Below, one piece after another: positions 11,301 to 19,557 of a stretch of DNA of 64,000 bases. The notes under the pieces are model-generated. The model did no database searches, was not told the DNA's origin, and saw only the letters and a list, made by a program, of their open reading frames with translations. The position numbers were made by a program, and so were the translations under genes. The stretch spans positions 1 to 64,000 of IMG/VR virus record IMGVR_UViG_3300020446_000003, one strand, 5' to 3'. This DNA comes from a virus. Each line of letters starts with the position of its first letter. Position 1 is the stretch's first letter.

Positions 11301-12983
11301 ACGATGAGTCCAGATAGTACTCTTCATATAAGTGGTAGTAATATACAACAATTACATATTGAATCTTCCAATAGTAATGCAGTATTAAAATTAAAATCTG
11401 ATGATGGAAACAATGCGTATATAGATTTTGATGAGACTAGTGGTAATAGATGGTTAATGGGTTCTTATAGTGTAAACGACAAATTCGTTTGGGCAACTGG
11501 AAACACTTTTAGTACTGGTGGATTAATGGCATTAACTCAAAATGGTGATTTAGGAGTTGGTAATATTTCACCTTCATCTAGATTACATGTTAATATTAGT
11601 TCATTACCTTCTTTACCCACTTTAGGTAATGACAATGTGGCGTTATTCGAATCGGATAACGAAACTGAAGTCGCCATAGTTGGTACTGAAGATAGGAATG
11701 TTACTCTTAAATTTGGTGATGAAAACTCACTAGATGGTATTATGAGATATGACAATCTTAATAAAGAATTTGGATTTCAAACAGACGGTATTAATGTTTT
11801 AGAATTAACAACTGAAAATGTTGTTAATGAGAAAGTAGTACAACTTTCGGAATTTGGTGTGGGTGATCCTCTATATACTTTACATGTATCACGATCAGGT
11901 AGTACAGGTAATTACAAATATAATATAATATCTGGTAATACCGGTTTAAGTTCGGATAGTTGTTTAGATGAATTTTATGTTACTAACTTAGAGTCTTGTT
12001 CACCATTATATATTAATAGTCAAAATCAAGGTGATGTTTACTTTGGTGATCAAGGTGGCGGTATACCAACAGTTACTTTAGATATAACTACTGTGGGTGA
12101 ACCCGCGATGTATTTCGGCCAAGATAGTTTTGTAAAGTATAATGAAACTGATAAAAAGTTAATTATTGGTGAAGATGAAACAGATGGTATAGTTGTAGTA
12201 AAAGCTTCCGGTACGGAGACTTTAGAAGTATCACCTACCAAAACTAAACTATTAGAAGGTGATTTAGAAGCGGAAGAAGGTAATATAATAATTAAATCAG
12301 GTAATAGTAAATCATTAATTGTTGAAGATATTCCTGATGTAGGAGGTGCAAATTTAGGTACTAATGTTGATGGTAAATTAATAGATATACCATCCGATAG
12401 TAGAGTGAAACAAAATATCTTAGAGTTAGGTGACGTAGTTGACCCACTAAATTTTATACAACAAGTAAGTGCCTATCAATTTGAATTTAAACCAGAGACT
12501 AGAATTAGTTCTGTAGGTAAAAAACATTATGGATTTAAAGTGGATGATTTTAGAGATAATTTAATATCTGCCGGTAAACTAACTGATTTAACTCCTGATG
12601 AATTAGTAATTAATAACATTGCAAAAACATTAGTTAAAAGATGTAAATCAAGCTTTACGGTAGGTAACAGTCAACTTAATGAAGTAGATGCTATGAATTA
12701 TCAAGATTTAATTCCTTTTATGATTGAGGGTATTAAACAATTAGATACAAACATAAATAATATTAGTAGTGGTGGAAGTAATAAATTTGTTACTACACAA
12801 ACATTGTCATCAGGACAAAATATTATAAATCATAATTTAAATGATGAAAATGTTATAGTTCAAGTTATAGAAGTTGGAACAGGACAATTAATAATCCCAA
12901 ATAAAGTTTCTAATTATCTACCAAATAGCGTAGCAATTGACGTTGAAACAGGTGGGGAACATAAAATTATAATTATTGCATAA
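5334..12983 (+). CDS. Giant tail fibre with S74 chaperone domain, 2549 aa
   Basis: A very long fibre protein. Beta modules of the form NTFVTG.TL...DGQSQITVDLSSL fill much of the shaft. Three stretches (about residues 441-586, 1431-1581 and 1641-1793) carry short repeats such as SAIIGGSDNTI and SVIIGGSDHIM, similar to YadA-type trimeric adhesin heads. Each stretch ends in a GNLG-DSNGN-VTG module. Two-Cys modules sit near 1847 and 2206. Near 2354 SDSRVKQNI marks the start of a peptidase S74 (endosialidase-type) intramolecular chaperone running to about 2475, with the expected Ser-Asp autocleavage site. Unusually, about 70 further residues follow, with an INHNLN segment resembling the C-terminus of the next protein. 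Its TAA overlaps the next ATG (TAATG). It is probably a trimeric receptor-binding fibre. Confidence 0.85.
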   Translation: MANEFIIKNGFVSKGNSIVEGILSGQTFNLINTPVNNNSATEILVRNSTTGVVEYRDSSTLSGGGGQTITGYTYDETTNKFSIDLSGGTSFDTTISVVSGLTVTNDLIVSGNTGIGTDTPTEKLHIKSTTNAKIKIEADINDVDDTDTADILLSQDGGISTSNIGMSPDSINDLVIGVNSTTNPSIKFATRNDGTTFSTTADTKMTLSNDGKLGIGTIPTEKLDVDGKVRIRDGAVNGYVLTSDANGVGTWLPTSGTNTFVTGATLNGTDLEIDRNDGQSQITVDLSSLAVDNNVFVDSGNANAATRQLTFTNTTGGTFNVTNAAALFSDNDINVTGGTYSPNTGCVTFKTNSGDTFDICGFVTGLTNTFVSGGTYDSSTSELTFTNTTGGTFNVDLSSLSGGTLWQTENGGLKSYTPTTGSINGTSTGSLIAGGFSTNEIFSSPGSTILNGSSNVISGSTTSALLSTQNSSIKSNPSAVSDISHATIVGGLSNTIEDTTAQPSERATIVGGSSNIINGGLDSAIIGGSDNTIVEVDSGIYTSTQSVISGGSSSAIIGGRNHLLSGNNSIILGGNGITGTSDNTVYVPNLNIGTVGGGAPLINLGLDSNGNIVTGSTSGGGTMSFTVEGDNGTPFTISSGDTLEFVGFPGIDVGVADPEVRIALDYSGADSFILAATNGTGITVDGANDKLVIYDNDTATVKYINANQLPSSGAASTPITGYSYNPTSNTFTIGLSGGTSFDSQILEVSGITVNGDITLSQIPTLNNSETAILVRNNSTGEVEYREASTLTGSTDTNTFVTGGTLSTDSLLTLGYNNGGFASSIDLSTLMDGGDTITGFTYDKTNNTFSIGVSGKTSFDSQILKVSGITVENSMELGEYIRHSGDTNTYFGFNGTDSIVAFTNASRKLRIGTNAVDLEYNGSTKLSTISDGVFVDGNLGVGTDNPLENLDVRGDVLISNPSNNSVLTLSGTALNDSIIDFDNNGVSTPFARIEGSTFGGGVSGNLQFYTYPTGGPLSEVMVLTNNQRVGIGDITNNDVDKTLHVMGDFKMEETGAIFESDLNLNSGANVKLSAITTDQLARIAVATPGNGGITFGVRGSTETSFPGYGAKGDGYLYSSIHQNGLNIISAPGTDTEDYIRFFAGNDADGNTANMFIAGTGDTKGYVGINTETPTAQLFIQGDSSTSTGPTDPDNFSLQIQNSLNQNILLVKNGNNGVAGSTAGRVSINGNFGPSTPLVDDDAVFSVLGDTSSLSTALGSVMAIKDGQTNTLHSFYNNAATSLAKGATQYGKVGVGTTTAASIEAKLHVKVGDEWKDTHGNDFTLRVDGLQNVAPYTATTDNILTLDNFGNLNIKKRTTTENFTMTSGATNGYVLTCDANGVGSWQPSSGGTGTVFWQTENGGLKSINQNAGTISGTSTGAILVGGYFTTNNITDGRASTIINGGSNTISGASASAIISTTNSSIIGNGSTIQYSVIVGGQRNTINGSSDNALIGGGTNNEIIDGPTASIIGGTNNTIDDCRGGIYTSEDSELNKSFESVIIGGSDHIMDASSRSVIVGGINNLMESVTRSVILGGQNITGDTSDTVYVPNLNINSIGNGTPIGNLGFDSSGNVVTGTTGSATSFWEEAGLSNEVLIDEKGSSSYTVNGESNGAIIAAGTGHTISNSKYASFLGGVGNVTSNSTSTLGADTQLGGFGNTISGRTALSFNNVMLGGSSNIIFSSARGAMLSTSDSRMSACTDSFILGGSNHKNGSGNNGLAQNDNSGIVGGTNNTFDIGVDRSVIIGGTGLNATTNDTVYVPNLNINSIGNGTPIGNLGFDSNGNVVTGTTGVGSSFSWSDPLVSSGNTSTDCLTNLYVANLRSCSPLYINPGDEGDVYFGSNSGVTIQTSFGKMGIGTQTPISKLHINNGNVLISNEDAILAISSTTVGGSGEYENRINFKSAGSNQSDKIDAQLRTESSGTRSNLFFGTIASNTLSDKMILTGRGRLGLGTMSPDSTLHISGSNIQQLHIESSNSNAVLKLKSDDGNNAYIDFDETSGNRWLMGSYSVNDKFVWATGNTFSTGGLMALTQNGDLGVGNISPSSRLHVNISSLPSLPTLGNDNVALFESDNETEVAIVGTEDRNVTLKFGDENSLDGIMRYDNLNKEFGFQTDGINVLELTTENVVNEKVVQLSEFGVGDPLYTLHVSRSGSTGNYKYNIISGNTGLSSDSCLDEFYVTNLESCSPLYINSQNQGDVYFGDQGGGIPTVTLDITTVGEPAMYFGQDSFVKYNETDKKLIIGEDETDGIVVVKASGTETLEVSPTKTKLLEGDLEAEEGNIIIKSGNSKSLIVEDIPDVGGANLGTNVDGKLIDIPSDSRVKQNILELGDVVDPLNFIQQVSAYQFEFKPETRISSVGKKHYGFKVDDFRDNLISAGKLTDLTPDELVINNIAKTLVKRCKSSFTVGNSQLNEVDAMNYQDLIPFMIEGIKQLDTNINNISSGGSNKFVTTQTLSSGQNIINHNLNDENVIVQVIEVGTGQLIIPNKVSNYLPNSVAIDVETGGEHKIIIIA

Positions 12984-15900
12984 TGAAAATAAATGGTAAA
13001 ATACAAATAGTTGGTGGTACACCCGGAGTTGATAGGTTATTAACATGTATAGATAGTAGTGGTAACGCAGAGTGGAAAACTTTAACAACCCCTAATGATG
13101 GTGATGATATAGTATCAGGACAAGTAACAAATAATATTTTAACCTTAACTAAAGAATCGGGTAACACAGTAGATATTAATTTAACTACTTTAACTGCAGA
13201 TTGTGGTGATTGTATCGGTAAATATGTGGACTCTATTAACATTGTAGACGATCCAGATACTGTTTGTAAACAAACGACTGTTAGTGTACAAGAAATTGTG
13301 GATTCAATAGAGACTGTTGTAGAAGTAGATCCTCTTACAATATCAAAAAGTGTCTCAGATTTTACTTTAACTAGATTTATTAATGAATGTCCATCGGGTT
13401 ATGATGTAGTTTATTCATCTACAACCACAGGATATTTTACAGAATCAACTGGTATAGGTTATAATGATTGGTGTCCTGATGGTTACACACATGATGAATT
13501 AGGTGACTACGGTAAACCCAATGGTAGTAAATGTTTTAAAGTAGTTACTAATACTACCCCCACTTGTCCTGCAGGATATACATTAGTAGGGAGTGGTGCA
13601 AATCAAATATGTGAAAAAATTACAACTGTTCCAGTTATAGATAATATGGATTTATCTGATCCTAATAATCCCGTACCCAAACCAGGATTTGTATTCGAAC
13701 CAATTACTAAAGGAAATAGTAACGCTGGTTATGGTGCAAATGGAGGATTGTTTATGGATATTGACCCATCAAACTCATACCCATTTGTTTATAGTGGTGG
13801 AACAGTCCCTCAACCATTTACATCTTCATCAAATAATTTATGGAAAGAAAGATTACATAGTTCAAATGATACTGGAACAAATAATGTAGGTATATGGGGT
13901 AACTACCCTAATGAAAATGTGGATGATCGTATATGGTTAGGATTTAACCATTGTATTGAAATTGCCGAAAGTAAAACATATGTTATTGGTATGGCGGCAG
14001 ATAATCTATGTAAATTAAGTGTTGATGGTCAACTTATTATTGAATTTACTGCAGTTAATGAAACCAGAAACTTTAAGCATTGGTGGTTATTTCCAGTTAC
14101 TTTGGATGCGGGAAAACACATTATCTCTATGGAAGGTTATGATAATGCACAAGTCGCATCTTTTGGTGCTGAAATTTATGATATGGATATGGCGACACTA
14201 AAAACTTATACTACTGAAGCGGAATTAGTGCCCACAATAATATTTTCAACTAAACCAAAACAAAATTCGTCACCCCCTAGTTATTTTGATATCAGTAATA
14301 ATCCTTCACATTTAAGATATGCTTGTCCATCAGGATTTCTTTTATCTGAATGTAGTAATGTTTTAGAATGTGTCAAAATTGAAAATGCCTCTCCAGGTCT
14401 TACTTCAATTGATGTTGTTGACACCAATCCTGAAATAGAAGTAAAATGTAGAAGTATTAATTATGAATGTCCACCTTGTCCTATAAACGATATTGTTAAA
14501 ACAAGTACATTAACAGATGCACAATGTTCTGAACAACAAAACGCTTATGAAAATCAAATAAAAGAAAAAGAAGCACAAGCATCCCAATTACAACAACAAA
14601 TAGATTCAATAGAAAGTCAAATAGAAAGTTTAAGTAATAATTCTTCAGAAATGGCAGAATCTGTAGAAGAAAGTAATGGACAAACAACAACATCAGATGG
14701 ACAAACAACAACATCAGCTGGAGAAGTATTAGGAGCATCACAAAATAAAGGTTCTACTAATACTACACCATTAAATCAGGGAGGTGTTACAGAAGTATCT
14801 GATGCAACAACCTCTAAAGATGTTGCAGATGATAGTAGTCCTACTATTAGTGAATTAACTACACAATTGAACTCATTATCACCACAATTATCTGATATAA
14901 ACGAAGAAATTTTAGATTTAAAAAACTTACTTAATACTTTAATAAAAGAGTGTGGTGGGTGTACTCATACAACAACTGGTGAACCTAGTGATGTATATTT
15001 AATAGGTGATCCTAACTATATAAACCCTAATCCAGTTCAGTGTGTATTTGAAGCACTTAATAATTTAGATACGGGTTGTTGTAAAAAAATAGAATTAACT
15101 TATAATGATGGTAGTACTACACATGTTAATATAAATGAATTATATAGTGACAATAATGATTATTCGTTAACATTAAATGATAATATACTAACATTTTCTA
15201 TGTCATCTTCTTGTAATAGTCATTTTGAAGATGTAACTGTAGATTTATCTTCATTAGGTGGGAATGGTGCAGGTGCAGACGGTGTAGGAGTAACTAGTAC
15301 CGTAGATAATGGAAATGGTACATTTACAATTAACTATAGTGATGGAACATCTTTTACTTCTAATGATTTAACAGGCCCGCAAGGACCTAAAGGTGATACA
15401 GGTGCTGCAGGTACTGATGGTAAAGATGGTACTAATGGTAGTAATGGTATACAAGGACCTAAAGGTGATAAAGGAGATACTGGAGCAGCAGGTGCTGATG
15501 GTAAAAATGGTAGTAATGGTGCACAAGGTATACAAGGACCTAAAGGTGATAAAGGTGATACTGGAGCGGCAGGTGCTGATGGTAAAAATGGCGCACAAGG
15601 TATACAAGGACCTAAAGGTGATACTGGAGCGGCAGGTGCTAACGGTAAAGATGGTATTAACGGTAACGATGGTGTTGGTGTGACTAGCACAGTAGATAAC
15701 GGAGATGGTACATTTACAATTAATTATAGTGATGGTAGTACCTTTACGACATCTAATTTAACTGGACCACAAGGACCTAAAGGTGATACCGGTGCTGATG
15801 GTAAAAATGGTAGTAATGGTGCACCAGGACCTAAAGGAGATCCTGGTAAAGATGGTGTTAATGGTAGTAATGGTACTGACGGAGTTGATGGTGTAGGTAT

Positions 15901-17479
15901 AACTAACACCATAGATAACGGAGATGGTACATTTACAATTAATTATAGTGATGGGACATCTTTTACTACATCTAATTTAACTGGCCCACAAGGACCTAAA
16001 GGAGATAGTGGTAATAATGGAACACCTGGTAATGATGGTAAAAATGGTACTAATGGTGTTGATGGTGTAGGGGTATCCAGCACTGTAGATAATGGAGATG
16101 GTACATTTACAATTAATTATAGTGATGGGACATCTTTTACTACATCTGATTTAACTGGACCTGCTGGACCTGCAGGTAGTAATGGATCCGGAAGTGATAA
16201 GTTTTTAGTAAGTGGGTCACTTATCGAAACAACCATACCTAGTGGTGGTGGAGTAAATAGTAAAACCCCTAGTGAAGAAGTTACTATGTTAAGATTAACT
16301 ATGTCTGATAGTACTAATATAGATGTTAATGTAACTGATTTAGTCGGTTCTGAAGGTGATAGTAATAGTAGTTCTTTATGGTTTGACAAACCTACAGGTA
16401 ATAACATTTATAGACATATTGGTAATGTAGGTATTGGGTTAGATTCACCTCAAAAAAGATTACATGTTAAAAGTGATAACGCAATTTTAAGATTAGAAAC
16501 AACAGAAAATGCGGGTGGTAATTTTATAGAGTTTACCGATAGCGCTGCAGTTAAAGGTGTTGTAGGTTACACAACAAAAACAGATGCATTAAATATTTGG
16601 AATCAAGAATCTACTAATGGTTCTATAAATTTAATTACTACTTCAGGTTTAGGTTTAACACTTCAAGGACAAAGTGTGGCTATTGGTGGTGTTGCACCAT
16701 TAGGAAACGAAAATTTAACTGTAAGAGGATCAAGTAGTATTTCAACAGGTTTTGGTGATACCGATCCACAATTATATTTGTTTAATGCGGATACTCATTC
16801 AGGTGGGGGTTACCATTCTGTTGATAGTACGGGTTATAAGATAGATTTATCATATCAAACAGGTGCAAATGCACCGTCAGGATGGACACATAAAGATATT
16901 AATCTTTCAATTAATGATAACATTAAGTTAAGTATTGACGGAGACAATGGTAAAGTAAGTGTTACTGATGATTTATATATTGGTGGTACTGTACAGATTA
17001 ATGGTGGTAATCCAGGTAGTGGTAAAGTATTAACTAGTGATGGTAGTGGTAATGCAACTTGGCAAACACCAACTAGTAGTGGTTCGGGTAGTGATTCATA
17101 TATAACAAATGTAACTTTAACGAGTGATTTATCAAATATGAATGTCTTAAGATTCACTCGTAATAATGGATTAAGTGATTTAAGTGTTAGTTTAAATTCA
17201 TTACAACATGATCCGGACGCAACTCATAATAGTAGAACAACGGTTACCACAACAACAAAAAATGAAACAGTAACTGTTACACATAATTTAAATAGATTTT
17301 ATCCTGTTTTTACAGTTTATCATGTTAATAGAGGAAAAGTTATTTTACCAGAAGCAGTAGGTATGGTTAATTCTACAGGTATGATACCGGCAAATGCAGT
17401 AACCGGTCCGCATCAATTACATCAAATAGATATGACATTTGCTGAACCAGGTATTTATATTATTTCATTTGTGGCATAA
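12983..17479 (+). CDS. Fibre with PA14-like, coiled-coil and collagen-like regions, 1498 aa
   Basis: A mosaic adhesin. After an N-terminal beta module (GGTPGVDRLLTCIDSSGNAEW), residues about 233-410 form a beta-sandwich with PA14/carbohydrate-binding character (GFVFEP, YVIGMAADNLCKLSVDG, DAGKHIISMEGYDN). Short Cys-containing stretches and helical segments with heptad character follow at 516-553 and 621-658. From about 797 to 1060 there are Gly-X-Y runs (GPKGDTGAAG) broken by copies of a 30-residue linker containing VDNGDGTFTINYSDGTSF. The C-terminal 400 residues return to fibre modules and end with a VTHNLN...ISFVA tip related to that of the upstream protein. It lacks the S74 domain. Start codon overlaps the upstream stop by one base. 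Probably a trimeric fibre or whisker working with the 2549-aa protein. Confidence 0.8.
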   Translation: MKINGKIQIVGGTPGVDRLLTCIDSSGNAEWKTLTTPNDGDDIVSGQVTNNILTLTKESGNTVDINLTTLTADCGDCIGKYVDSINIVDDPDTVCKQTTVSVQEIVDSIETVVEVDPLTISKSVSDFTLTRFINECPSGYDVVYSSTTTGYFTESTGIGYNDWCPDGYTHDELGDYGKPNGSKCFKVVTNTTPTCPAGYTLVGSGANQICEKITTVPVIDNMDLSDPNNPVPKPGFVFEPITKGNSNAGYGANGGLFMDIDPSNSYPFVYSGGTVPQPFTSSSNNLWKERLHSSNDTGTNNVGIWGNYPNENVDDRIWLGFNHCIEIAESKTYVIGMAADNLCKLSVDGQLIIEFTAVNETRNFKHWWLFPVTLDAGKHIISMEGYDNAQVASFGAEIYDMDMATLKTYTTEAELVPTIIFSTKPKQNSSPPSYFDISNNPSHLRYACPSGFLLSECSNVLECVKIENASPGLTSIDVVDTNPEIEVKCRSINYECPPCPINDIVKTSTLTDAQCSEQQNAYENQIKEKEAQASQLQQQIDSIESQIESLSNNSSEMAESVEESNGQTTTSDGQTTTSAGEVLGASQNKGSTNTTPLNQGGVTEVSDATTSKDVADDSSPTISELTTQLNSLSPQLSDINEEILDLKNLLNTLIKECGGCTHTTTGEPSDVYLIGDPNYINPNPVQCVFEALNNLDTGCCKKIELTYNDGSTTHVNINELYSDNNDYSLTLNDNILTFSMSSSCNSHFEDVTVDLSSLGGNGAGADGVGVTSTVDNGNGTFTINYSDGTSFTSNDLTGPQGPKGDTGAAGTDGKDGTNGSNGIQGPKGDKGDTGAAGADGKNGSNGAQGIQGPKGDKGDTGAAGADGKNGAQGIQGPKGDTGAAGANGKDGINGNDGVGVTSTVDNGDGTFTINYSDGSTFTTSNLTGPQGPKGDTGADGKNGSNGAPGPKGDPGKDGVNGSNGTDGVDGVGITNTIDNGDGTFTINYSDGTSFTTSNLTGPQGPKGDSGNNGTPGNDGKNGTNGVDGVGVSSTVDNGDGTFTINYSDGTSFTTSDLTGPAGPAGSNGSGSDKFLVSGSLIETTIPSGGGVNSKTPSEEVTMLRLTMSDSTNIDVNVTDLVGSEGDSNSSSLWFDKPTGNNIYRHIGNVGIGLDSPQKRLHVKSDNAILRLETTENAGGNFIEFTDSAAVKGVVGYTTKTDALNIWNQESTNGSINLITTSGLGLTLQGQSVAIGGVAPLGNENLTVRGSSSISTGFGDTDPQLYLFNADTHSGGGYHSVDSTGYKIDLSYQTGANAPSGWTHKDINLSINDNIKLSIDGDNGKVSVTDDLYIGGTVQINGGNPGSGKVLTSDGSGNATWQTPTSSGSGSDSYITNVTLTSDLSNMNVLRFTRNNGLSDLSVSLNSLQHDPDATHNSRTTVTTTTKNETVTVTHNLNRFYPVFTVYHVNRGKVILPEAVGMVNSTGMIPANAVTGPHQLHQIDMTFAEPGIYIISFVA
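15280..16180 (+). repeat. Collagen-like coding repeats with repeated linker
   Basis: Inside the 1498-aa gene, Gly-X-Y coding units (GGACCTAAAGGTGATA and variants) alternate with four near-identical linker units whose cores begin close to 15302, 15691, 15910 and 16084 and read GTAGATAA-GG-GATGGTACAT with little change. High DNA identity between copies makes the region prone to unequal recombination, so copy number may differ between related phages. Confidence 0.85.
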
Positions 17480-17504
17480 ATTAAAATTTAATTGTTATTT
17501 CTTA

Positions 17505-17519
17505 ATATTTATTAATAAA
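17505..17519 (+). promoter_or_regulatory. Putative phage late promoter
   Basis: A perfect ATATTTATTAATAAA copy lies 8 bases before the ATG at 17528, in a 48-base gap between genes. Confidence 0.6.
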
Positions 17520-17527
17520 CTATATTA

Positions 17528-19507
17528 ATGAGTAATATTAACCAAAATAATTTCAATAATTGTATGAACTTACAATTAAGTAATTCCGATTATTGGGATT
17601 TATTTATTTGTAATGATTGTGGGTGTAGTCTAAATCATCAAGAGATATTAGATGAATGTGTCATTATCGATATAGACATTGATAATAATAAATGTATTAG
17701 TGGTGATTCACTATGTAGTTTAGTGGGTTGGACTGGTGATACGTGTTTTGAAAGATTATCATTACCCACCTCCGCACTGACATTAAATGATATTGGATTA
17801 ACAGGTATTGATAATGGTTTTATTTCTTATGATTGTACAGGATCTACTACAGGATCAACATTTATTGATGTTTATACTGGTTCGTCATTTACAATAACAT
17901 CCGCAGATACAAAATTTTGTTTTACTAGAGTTAGTGGGTGTACTTATACTTATCCCTATCAATTTATTACTTCTGGAAATACCGTAGGTAGATATGTAGA
18001 ATTATGTGGTGGTTTTTATCAAGGATTTTTTAAATTATCAGATAGAACATTTTTTAAAGATATTTCAAATAATATGTTCGTTTGGCCGATGGAGTGGTTT
18101 AATTGTCCACCACCTTGTGGAAGTGGATGTACTGGAACTACTTCTTGTGATTGTAATAATAGTAATCCACTTTTTATTCCCGGCTCAAATAATTGTAATT
18201 GTGGGAATAATAACTGTCAATTATGTGGAACAGTTTATGAAGAAGAATACGTTGGTGGGTGTGGTCCTTGGTGTAAGAATGGTGGTGGGTGTAAAGGATG
18301 TCCAGATCCTAGAAAAGCATATCAATGTTATCTACAAAAAAAACCTACACCATGGAATTATCAAATATTACCAACAAGATATGAAAGTGGATGGACTGCC
18401 GAATTTTGGATGAGAAGAAATAGTAAATCGTGTACAGGAGATACCGGTACAACAATAAATGCATTATACCCTAATAATGAAGGATTATTTTATTATATGG
18501 GGACAAGATCGGAAAATAAGTTTTGGGACGTATTTAGTGGTGAAACAGGATATACTACATCATCGGGATATCCATTACCCCCACCTAAAACTAGTAAGAA
18601 AGAATTACTAAATAATCCTTTTTTAGTTTATCAACCCACAGGAGAATGTTATTTTACTGGTGTTACCACTGTTGTAACAGATGAAAGAGATAAAAATGCT
18701 GATATAGTAAACAATGCATTAGGTTTTAGAATAAGAAAAGATGGTTCTATTGGATATCGTTCATTAGGTGTAAGTGGAGTATGTTCTGCAGTTACTTCTA
18801 CTACTGTTACAAGTTGTTGTGATAGTTGTAAATCTACTTGTAATTGTCAATTATGTGGTACTTATTATGCAAAAGAATATGTTGGTGGTTGTGGATCTTG
18901 GTGTGAAGACTGTAATGTTCCTATGTGTAAAAAAACTGGAACTACTGTACAAGAAAGATATATTACAGGTGTAACAGTTATAGAAGAATATTCTGAAGCA
19001 GGTATAATTCCTAATGATGAATGGTTTCAATTAGCAATTAGATTCTGTGCATACGAAACATATCTTTTTGATGAAATGGATAACATACCTAGACGAAAAG
19101 GTAGATTAGACTTTTTTGTTAATGGTTATCTTAAATATTCTATTGAAGATTTTGATGAATTTTTATTTAAAGATTTATATGAATATAGAGAAAAACAAGA
19201 GGGTGTACCATTTAATTACTCTTTAGGTGGTGGTACACAAGGATTATTAGAAACTAACACTATTGGTGGGCCCGATCCATTAGATGAAAATTTAATTATA
19301 CAAGAAAATTTTGCTGGTAGTTTCTTTGGTGATATATCTAAATTTAGGCTATATGAATGTTGTTTAGATATAACTACAATTAGATATAGATTTAAAAAAT
19401 ACTGTTTAAATTATGGAATTTGTCCACAAGAATTAATAGATTATCTCTTAACTGAGAATAGTAATATTATTTCTAGTGAAGATGGTGAAGATTTCTTAAT
19501 AGTATAA
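17528..19507 (+). CDS. Cysteine-rich structural protein with probable lectin fold, 659 aa
   Basis: The protein is unusually rich in Cys for a phage structural protein. N-terminal cysteines (ICNDCGC) are followed by two related clusters: about residues 195-268 (CNCGNNNCQLCGTVYEEEYV then GGCGPWC) and about 427-470 (CNCQLCGTYYAKEYVGGCGS then WCEDC). The clusters interrupt what looks like a concanavalin/LamG-type sheet: YESGWTAEFWMRRN before the second cluster, and DEWFQLAIRFCAYE, RLDFFVNGYLKYS and FFGDISKFRLYECC after it. That order suits a glycan-binding virion protein with Cys-rich loops that could bind metal or form disulfides. It has its own late-type promoter. The family is not recognised. 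Confidence 0.7.
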   Translation: MSNINQNNFNNCMNLQLSNSDYWDLFICNDCGCSLNHQEILDECVIIDIDIDNNKCISGDSLCSLVGWTGDTCFERLSLPTSALTLNDIGLTGIDNGFISYDCTGSTTGSTFIDVYTGSSFTITSADTKFCFTRVSGCTYTYPYQFITSGNTVGRYVELCGGFYQGFFKLSDRTFFKDISNNMFVWPMEWFNCPPPCGSGCTGTTSCDCNNSNPLFIPGSNNCNCGNNNCQLCGTVYEEEYVGGCGPWCKNGGGCKGCPDPRKAYQCYLQKKPTPWNYQILPTRYESGWTAEFWMRRNSKSCTGDTGTTINALYPNNEGLFYYMGTRSENKFWDVFSGETGYTTSSGYPLPPPKTSKKELLNNPFLVYQPTGECYFTGVTTVVTDERDKNADIVNNALGFRIRKDGSIGYRSLGVSGVCSAVTSTTVTSCCDSCKSTCNCQLCGTYYAKEYVGGCGSWCEDCNVPMCKKTGTTVQERYITGVTVIEEYSEAGIIPNDEWFQLAIRFCAYETYLFDEMDNIPRRKGRLDFFVNGYLKYSIEDFDEFLFKDLYEYREKQEGVPFNYSLGGGTQGLLETNTIGGPDPLDENLIIQENFAGSFFGDISKFRLYECCLDITTIRYRFKKYCLNYGICPQELIDYLLTENSNIISSEDGEDFLIV

Positions 19508-19530
19508 AATGAATAATAAAGAATATTAAC

Positions 19531-19545
19531 ATATTTATATAAAAA
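19531..19545 (+). promoter_or_regulatory. Putative phage late promoter
   Basis: ATATTTATATAAAAA lies 12 bases upstream of the ATG at 19558, preceded by an AT-rich spacer. No TTTG at the -33 distance. Confidence 0.5.
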
Positions 19546-19557
19546 AAGAAAAATAAA

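Noticed and set aside
15334-15690. Long antisense frames opposite the collagen-like repeats
   Set aside because: Their Pro/Leu-rich sequence is the mirror of Gly-X-Y codons. No start context or promoter supports them.
18006-18413. Plus-strand overlapping frame inside the cysteine-rich gene
   Set aside because: It is Val/Ile/Leu-rich from frame-shifted Gly/Cys codons and has no supporting start signal.
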